NCBI GenBank assembly: GCA_031290695.1
Contig: JAITNB010000094.1
Span: 1 to 25,807, forward strand
Direction: 5' to 3'
From: Coriobacteriales bacterium
GTDB lineage: Bacteria; Actinomycetota; Coriobacteriia; Coriobacteriales; UBA8131
Length of the DNA: 25,807 nt
The first letter of the stretch is position 1. Every line of letters begins with the position of its first letter. The translations under genes and the position numbers were made by a program. Of this stretch, positions 21,812 to 25,807 are shown one piece after another. A model generated the notes under the pieces. The model was not told the origin of the DNA. It worked only from the letters and a program-made list of their open reading frames with translations, and searched no databases.

Positions 21812-24331
21812 CTACTTTCTGACTTCAACCGTCGCAGGGTCGTGGTTTAACACGGCGGGCTCTTCTTTGCCAATCTGACAGATCATGGCCTTGTAGTTGG
21901 CACCAAAGCCTGAGACGCCAGCGGGCAGGGGCACAAGGTTGTTGCAGTTCGACTCGAACACGCCAAAGGGGCCGGCGGGATCATCGGGGTCGTCGCCGTG
22001 GCCGCGCTCGGGGAACCACCAGGCATGCTCGCACTGGAGGACCCGCGGGTCATAGGTGTCGTTAAAGCTGGTCTTGTAGTAGCACTTGCCGTGGTTGTTC
22101 CATATCCAGATCCATTCGCCCTCAACGATGCCGTATTCGGCAGCGGTCTGGGGATGCAGATAGACCAGTGGGTCAGGGTGCAGGGCACGTAATTTCTTGA
22201 TCTGGCGCTGCTCTGAGTGGAAGAAGTGCGGCACGCGGGCCCCGGTGGTGAGGATGAGCGGGAACTGTGCGGCAAGCTCAGGGTCGGAATAAGGGCTTTC
22301 GATAGGCTCGATGTAAGCGGGCAGGGGGTCAAGGCCGCCGCCAGCGTAATGGAATACCATCGAGTATATCTCGGCACGGCCGGTTGGGGTCGAGAAGCCG
22401 AGCGAGCCGTCGGGGCGAAGCCCGCCGGTCTCGTACTTGCGGTACTCGAACTCCGGGTACTTCCATACCGCGTTTTGGAGCTCCTTCCACGTGAAGCCGC
22501 CCTGCTTGAGGGCGTAATCCCACATCGCTTCGTCCGTGTCCCACGGGTAGGCGATGTCGGTGTATTTGACGCCAACGGAGGTGTCTACCGTAAAGCCATA
22601 TTGAGTCTCGATCTTCTCGATCATCGCCTGGTCAAGGTTGTCACCGTAGGTGCCGGGAACGAGGCCTTCACGCGTGACACGCTTGCCCAGCTCCCTAAAG
22701 ATGGTCTGGTCGGCCCTCGTGTCGTAGAGCGGCTCGATCGCCTTGTTGATACTGCTGATGCTGTAGGGGTTGAGTCCGCCAAAGCCAATGCGCTCGACGT
22801 AGCTCACAACCGGCAGTACGATGTCGGCCAGGGCGAACATCGAGGGGTTCATAAACAGGTCGGACCACACGATAAACTCAAGCTGTGCGCGATACCAGCG
22901 TTCCATCTGCATCTTGGTCTGCGCGCCCATACAGGCAAGGAAGTTGTTGGTGACAAAGTAGGCGGCCTTGAACTTATAGGGGCCATACAGGCCGTCGTCA
23001 GAGCCGGGCACATGCTCCCAGGACTCAAAGGTCGCGTTCGAGCTGAGGTTCTTGAAGCCTACGCCAAACAAGGGGTAACGGTCGGCACCCATGCGCTTGC
23101 CGGGCTCCTCCTCAGGGGTCAATAACTCCTCGTAGCCCCAGGTGCCTGTCCAGTTGGGCTGGGCAATGCCCCAGCAAGGATGGCCAATGACGTTGCCGCC
23201 CGGCACATCGAGGTTGCCGGTGATGGTCCACAGGCACACGACCGCGTGTGCTGCCTGTTGGCCGCCGGTCTGCTGGTCGAGGGCGACGCCCCACTGAATG
23301 GCAGCGGGCTTCGCAGCGGCATACTGGCGCGCAAGGCGGATGATGTCCTCCTTGGGAACCCAGCTGCGCTCGGCCAGCTCATCGAGGTCGAAGTCCTTGC
23401 AGCGCTCGATGACTGCCTCAAGGCCGTAGACCCACATCTCGCAGAACTCCGCGTCGTAAAGCTCCTCCTCGCAGATGACCTTGAGCATTGCCATCGCCAG
23501 GGCCCCATCGCCGCCGGGACGCACACGCAGCCAGTTCTCACCGGCGCGGGCAGCGATCCAGGTGAGCTGCGGGTCGATGACGGCGACCTTCATGCCACGC
23601 TGCATGAGGTCGGTGATCCAGTGGCCAAAGAAGCCGTCGGCATTGGAATAGAAGGGCTGATGGCCCCAGATGATGCAGAGCTCCGGCACCACGTAGCGGG
23701 GGTCGTCATAGCGCAGGGGCAGGAACTGCGAGCAGTCCATGACCGTCGCGTCGCCCAACATGCAGGCCATGCTGGCGATTCGGGGCAGGTAGCAGGAGTT
23801 GCCCGCGAAGTACGGCACGCCCTCGTTGGGACTGCCGAGACTGGCGGTGAGGCGGGTGACCTGGTGGATGTCGCGGCCGGTTCCCTGACACGACATGATG
23901 GTCTCAGGGCCGTACGCGGCCGCGATACGCTTGAACTCACGCTCGATAATATCGTAGGCCTCGTCCCAGGTGATGCGCTCGAACTTGTCCCTGCCACGGT
24001 CCTCGCGCGCGCGCTTCATGGGATATTGCAGACGGTCCTCGTGGTACACATAGTCGGGGATGCACAGGCAACGGCTGCACAGGCGTCCCTGGTTGTACGG
24101 GTTCTCGGGGTCGCCTTCGATCTTGACCAGCTTGCCGTCCTTGACGTATTGCAGGATACCGCAGGCATTGTGACACCCCGGCGCCGACCGGGCATGGCCG
24201 CGTATGACGGTGTAACCGTCCTCCTCCCAGGTTATGGGGCGTGTACTGGCCATGACATCCACGGGAGTTGGTATCATACCGCCGGTTACGTTTGACTGAG
24301 CGGTAATCGGGGTTGCCTTCCCATCACTCAT
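21812..24331 (-). CDS. Molybdopterin (bis-MGD) oxidoreductase catalytic subunit, module B
   Basis: An 839-residue DMSO-reductase-superfamily enzyme, paralogous to the module A enzyme along its length. The Fe-S region is Cys53-x3-Cys57-x27-Cys85-x2-Cys88. ITWDEAYD follows, then GSPNE (166-170) and NSCYLPR with Cys180 as likely Mo ligand. The C-terminal domain includes LTTGARVPHFFHSEQRQ. The N terminus has no twin-Arg motif, indicating a cytoplasmic enzyme. ATG 24331 follows AAGGAGG. It begins a likely operon with its ferredoxin subunit, MFS carriers and the amidohydrolase. By family and context a reductive dehydroxylase-type role is my best guess; other members of the superfamily with similar motifs cannot be excluded, and the substrate is unknown. 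Confidence 0.92.
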   Translation of the reverse strand: MSDGKATPITAQSNVTGGMIPTPVDVMASTRPITWEEDGYTVIRGHARSAPGCHNACGILQYVKDGKLVKIEGDPENPYNQGRLCSRCLCIPDYVYHEDRLQYPMKRAREDRGRDKFERITWDEAYDIIEREFKRIAAAYGPETIMSCQGTGRDIHQVTRLTASLGSPNEGVPYFAGNSCYLPRIASMACMLGDATVMDCSQFLPLRYDDPRYVVPELCIIWGHQPFYSNADGFFGHWITDLMQRGMKVAVIDPQLTWIAARAGENWLRVRPGGDGALAMAMLKVICEEELYDAEFCEMWVYGLEAVIERCKDFDLDELAERSWVPKEDIIRLARQYAAAKPAAIQWGVALDQQTGGQQAAHAVVCLWTITGNLDVPGGNVIGHPCWGIAQPNWTGTWGYEELLTPEEEPGKRMGADRYPLFGVGFKNLSSNATFESWEHVPGSDDGLYGPYKFKAAYFVTNNFLACMGAQTKMQMERWYRAQLEFIVWSDLFMNPSMFALADIVLPVVSYVERIGFGGLNPYSISSINKAIEPLYDTRADQTIFRELGKRVTREGLVPGTYGDNLDQAMIEKIETQYGFTVDTSVGVKYTDIAYPWDTDEAMWDYALKQGGFTWKELQNAVWKYPEFEYRKYETGGLRPDGSLGFSTPTGRAEIYSMVFHYAGGGLDPLPAYIEPIESPYSDPELAAQFPLILTTGARVPHFFHSEQRQIKKLRALHPDPLVYLHPQTAAEYGIVEGEWIWIWNNHGKCYYKTSFNDTYDPRVLQCEHAWWFPERGHGDDPDDPAGPFGVFESNCNNLVPLPAGVSGFGANYKAMICQIGKEEPAVLNHDPATVEVRK

Positions 24332-24669
24332 GGAGCCTCCTTCCTTCGTTCTTTTCTCTGTTCTCCTTTGTTAGCCTCGTGAACCGCAGCCTCACGCAGT
24401 TTTCACGGGACTTTCTTAGGTAACATTGTGGCAACGGCCACCTGCGGCCTCTCCCCAAAAGCTAATGAGGTCGCAGAATTCAGTAGTAATGAATGAGGTC
24501 TGGCCTCATTCATACTTTGAGTATTAGGTTGGTCTTTTATGGAATTTGGAGGGCGGGCTTATCTCCTAATGGTGGGGGCGTATAGACTGCTAACTGAGTC
24601 TGTCGATGCCAAAGGTACCCTGCTGGCTCCCAATGCTTCCAAATCCGCAAGTTCTTGAAAAGCGATCCC
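24332..24669 (-). promoter_or_regulatory. Upstream regulatory region of molybdoenzyme B
   Basis: This is a gene-free stretch of about 340 bases. It contains ATGAGGTC twice (24465-24472 and 24493-24500). The second copy sits in a perfect 10-bp inverted repeat, ATGAATGAGG-TCTGG-CCTCATTCAT (24489-24513), flanked by a small dyad ATACT-TTG-AGTAT (24512-24524). The inverted repeat lies about 160 bases before the enzyme start and is a good operator candidate. No clear sigma-70 hexamer pair is visible on the minus strand. Confidence 0.5.
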
Positions 24670-24698
24670 TTGAGAAGTGAACAAAAAGTATGTATAAT
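24670..24698 (+). promoter_or_regulatory. Consensus sigma-70 promoter of the nucleotidyltransferase pair
   Basis: TTGAGA (24670-24675) and a perfect TATAAT (24693-24698) are spaced exactly 17 bases. Transcription would start near 24705. The earliest in-frame ATG (24690) lies inside the -10 box and so cannot be the translation start. Confidence 0.75.
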
Positions 24699-24734
24699 TA
24701 TTTTTCAATACTACTATTATTGAAAGTTGCTTAT

Positions 24735-25073
24735 ATGGATAAATCTGCTTTACTCGACCGTCTCCTTGGCTTTGATGAAGAAGTCTACTTGCTGTTCGCA
24801 AGTCTCAAGGTTCGATTTACGGTATTCCTTGTTGGCGGCAGCTCACTCGTACTCCAGGGATACACTCTGCGCTCAACACATGACATTGATGCACTAAGCG
24901 TTCCTGTAAAACTGGTTCATCTATTGGCAAAATACGATATCAACACTAAAGTATCTGCCTATATTGATTCGTTTCCCTACGGGTTTGAAAGCGAAAGACG
25001 CTATAAGGAGATGGCCAGCAACTTTGAGCAATACAAGGAACAATACCGGTCATGCGTAAACTCACATTCGTAG
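24735..25073 (+). CDS. Short nucleotidyltransferase-fold protein (AbiEii/DUF6036-like), probably shortened
   Basis: A 112-residue protein with the signature of minimal nucleotidyltransferases: FLVGGSSLVL (31-40), then RSTHDIDAL (46-54), where Asp50 and Asp52 are the expected metal-binding pair. Relatives of the AbiEii/DUF6036 kind are usually about 150-220 residues. Here the chain passes from YIDSFPYGFE (76-85) almost directly to a tail (RYKEMASNFEQYKEQY) resembling the usual C-terminal end, so an in-frame loss of the middle is possible. ATG 24735 is used because the earlier ATG lies in the promoter; its ribosome binding site is weak. The gene overlaps the next by 22 bases. Base composition is lower in G+C than the left-hand genes, suggesting acquisition by transfer. 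The active state is uncertain. Confidence 0.65.
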   Translation: MDKSALLDRLLGFDEEVYLLFASLKVRFTVFLVGGSSLVLQGYTLRSTHDIDALSVPVKLVHLLAKYDINTKVSAYIDSFPYGFESERRYKEMASNFEQYKEQYRSCVNSHS

Positions 25074-25585
25074 GCTTTCTTAAACGCTACTGCCAAGAAC
25101 TGGCAGGCGAGAACACACTGAGCGTAGCCCGACTCTGCCGCCTAGCTGCCACAAGCAACCCCAGGCTCGCAGAGCCACTTTTCCTGTATGCCGTCTTGAG
25201 AGAGCAGACTCGTTTGCTGCTCAGAAGTGCGAGCGGTACCTCCCTTGAGACAACATTCGCCACATTGGACGCCCGCTTCAAGTCGCCAGAAGCTCTTGTT
25301 GATGCCCTCAGGTCTGGAGACAGTCATCTGCCCGCCCGCTATCACAAGGTATACCGGAGCTATCAAAGCGTCTCAAGTAAAATCGAAACCGACAGAAATG
25401 CCAGTATACTCATGCGAGCAAGAACACTTGAGACCATGTATGCAAAAAGCCTAACTAACTACCGCATTTATACCGATCTCAGCCTCAACCCAGGCAACAT
25501 CAATGCTTTCTTGAAGAACGCAGACGCTACAAAAGTAAGCAGATCTACTGCCCGAGCAATCTTGGACTATGCGCTAATGTACTAA
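25052..25585 (+). CDS. Partner of the nucleotidyltransferase gene, unknown function
   Basis: I do not recognise this 177-residue protein by name. It is largely helical, has no signal peptide, and ends with a segment (about 135-172: YRIYTDLSLNPGNINAFLKN followed by TKVSRSTARAIL) that looks like a helix-turn-helix DNA-binding region. Its ATG overlaps the preceding gene by 22 bases, so the two are made from one transcript with coupled translation. Nucleotidyltransferase plus DNA-binding partner is the layout of AbiE-type and related toxin-antitoxin modules, usually with the DNA-binding protein as antitoxin and repressor. Here the order is enzyme first, which is less usual, so the system type is only suggested. 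A hairpin follows 22 bases beyond its stop. Confidence 0.6.
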   Translation: MRKLTFVGFLKRYCQELAGENTLSVARLCRLAATSNPRLAEPLFLYAVLREQTRLLLRSASGTSLETTFATLDARFKSPEALVDALRSGDSHLPARYHKVYRSYQSVSSKIETDRNASILMRARTLETMYAKSLTNYRIYTDLSLNPGNINAFLKNADATKVSRSTARAILDYALMY

Positions 25586-25606
25586 ATAACCGTTTAAGAT
25601 ACTTAT

Positions 25607-25636
25607 GGCTTTCCTGTTGATATTCAGGAAAAAGCC
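25607..25636 (+). terminator. Hairpin downstream of the nucleotidyltransferase pair
   Basis: GGCTTTCCTG (25607-25616) can pair with CAGGAAA and GCC in 25625-25636, with a 2-base bulge and an 8-base loop. No T run follows, so it is a stable stem-loop rather than a textbook terminator. Confidence 0.4.
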
Positions 25637-25798
25637 CAGGCTTGTGCCGGAATCGAGATCGAGTGTGTGGAGAACAGGGCCGAGACGGTAGAGATGTTTC
25701 GTGCGGCGCCCGAGAGGTACCAGACGATATTCAAGGACGTGCAGATGCCGGTTGTGTGCATGGTTGTGCGGGCGAAGCTGCGGCGGTACCTGGGGTAG
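25619..25798 (+). pseudogene. Remnant of a response-regulator receiver domain
   Basis: An open stretch of 59 codons ending at TAG (25796-25798) has no usable start codon at its head and a stop (TAA) a few codons further up. From about 25640 it reads AGIEIECVENRAETVEMFRAAPERYQ and then IFKDVQMPVV. This closely follows the second half of a receiver domain as found in hybrid histidine kinases, where the text would normally be ENGxEAVxMF and F-M-D-x-Q-M-P. The phosphoacceptor Asp is still present. After QMPVV the expected DGYEA-type continuation is lost and the frame soon stops. It looks like a fragment left by rearrangement at the edge of the transferred segment. Confidence 0.65.
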
Positions 25799-25807
25799 AC
25801 ACGTGGG

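Noticed and set aside
23180..24295. Plus-strand open frame of 371 codons opposite molybdoenzyme B.
   Set aside because: It is a shadow of the catalytic gene with no family features.
24690..24734. Earlier in-frame ATG for the nucleotidyltransferase gene.
   Set aside because: It overlaps the -10 box of the promoter, so it would not be transcribed.

Overview
The window looks like a chromosomal segment of an anaerobic member of the Eggerthellaceae (Coriobacteriia). This is inferred from gene content: a Tad pilus locus, two bis-MGD molybdoenzymes of the DMSO-reductase superfamily each paired with a short two-cluster ferredoxin subunit, several MFS carriers, and a LuxR-type regulator whose N-terminal half is a multi-pass membrane domain. 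No rRNA or 16S marker is present, so genus is not assigned. No tRNA, CRISPR array or insertion sequence was recognised.

Region 1 (1-9460, minus strand) is a tightly packed Tad/Flp pilus operon, read from right to left: cpaB/rcpC, tadZ/cpaE, the tadA ATPase, tadB, tadC, the flp pilin, a membrane-anchored unknown, a second prepilin-like protein, tadE, a large tadG-like protein and a second tadE-like gene cut by the window edge. Stop and start codons overlap at most junctions. Just upstream of the operon lies a striking array of TTTAG-type hexamers in an exact 11-bp register, which I read as an activator-binding promoter region.

Region 2 (9470-10700) holds a divergent 2[4Fe-4S] ferredoxin gene with a good sigma-70 promoter. 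A convergent 161-aa orphan gene follows, with a terminator overlapping its stop codon, then several hairpins.

Region 3 (10691-24331, minus strand) is a respiratory and catabolic block. Module B, in transcription order, is molybdoenzyme, ferredoxin subunit, MFS, amidohydrolase-2 protein, MFS, MFS and a small zinc-ribbon protein. Module A is the membrane LuxR regulator, a second molybdoenzyme and its ferredoxin subunit. Family knowledge (the catechol dehydroxylases of Eggerthella and Gordonibacter, with adjacent MFS carriers and membrane LuxR regulators) suggests inducible reductive metabolism of small, perhaps aromatic, diet- or host-derived molecules. Neither catalytic subunit has a visible Tat signal, so substrates would have to be imported; the substrates themselves cannot be read from sequence. 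The amidohydrolase lacks two canonical metal ligands.

Region 4 (24332-25807, plus strand) looks more AT-rich and foreign. It carries a consensus sigma-70 promoter, a short nucleotidyltransferase-fold protein overlapping a 177-aa partner (an AbiEii/DUF6036-like, possibly toxin-antitoxin or defence pair), then a decayed fragment of a response-regulator receiver domain.
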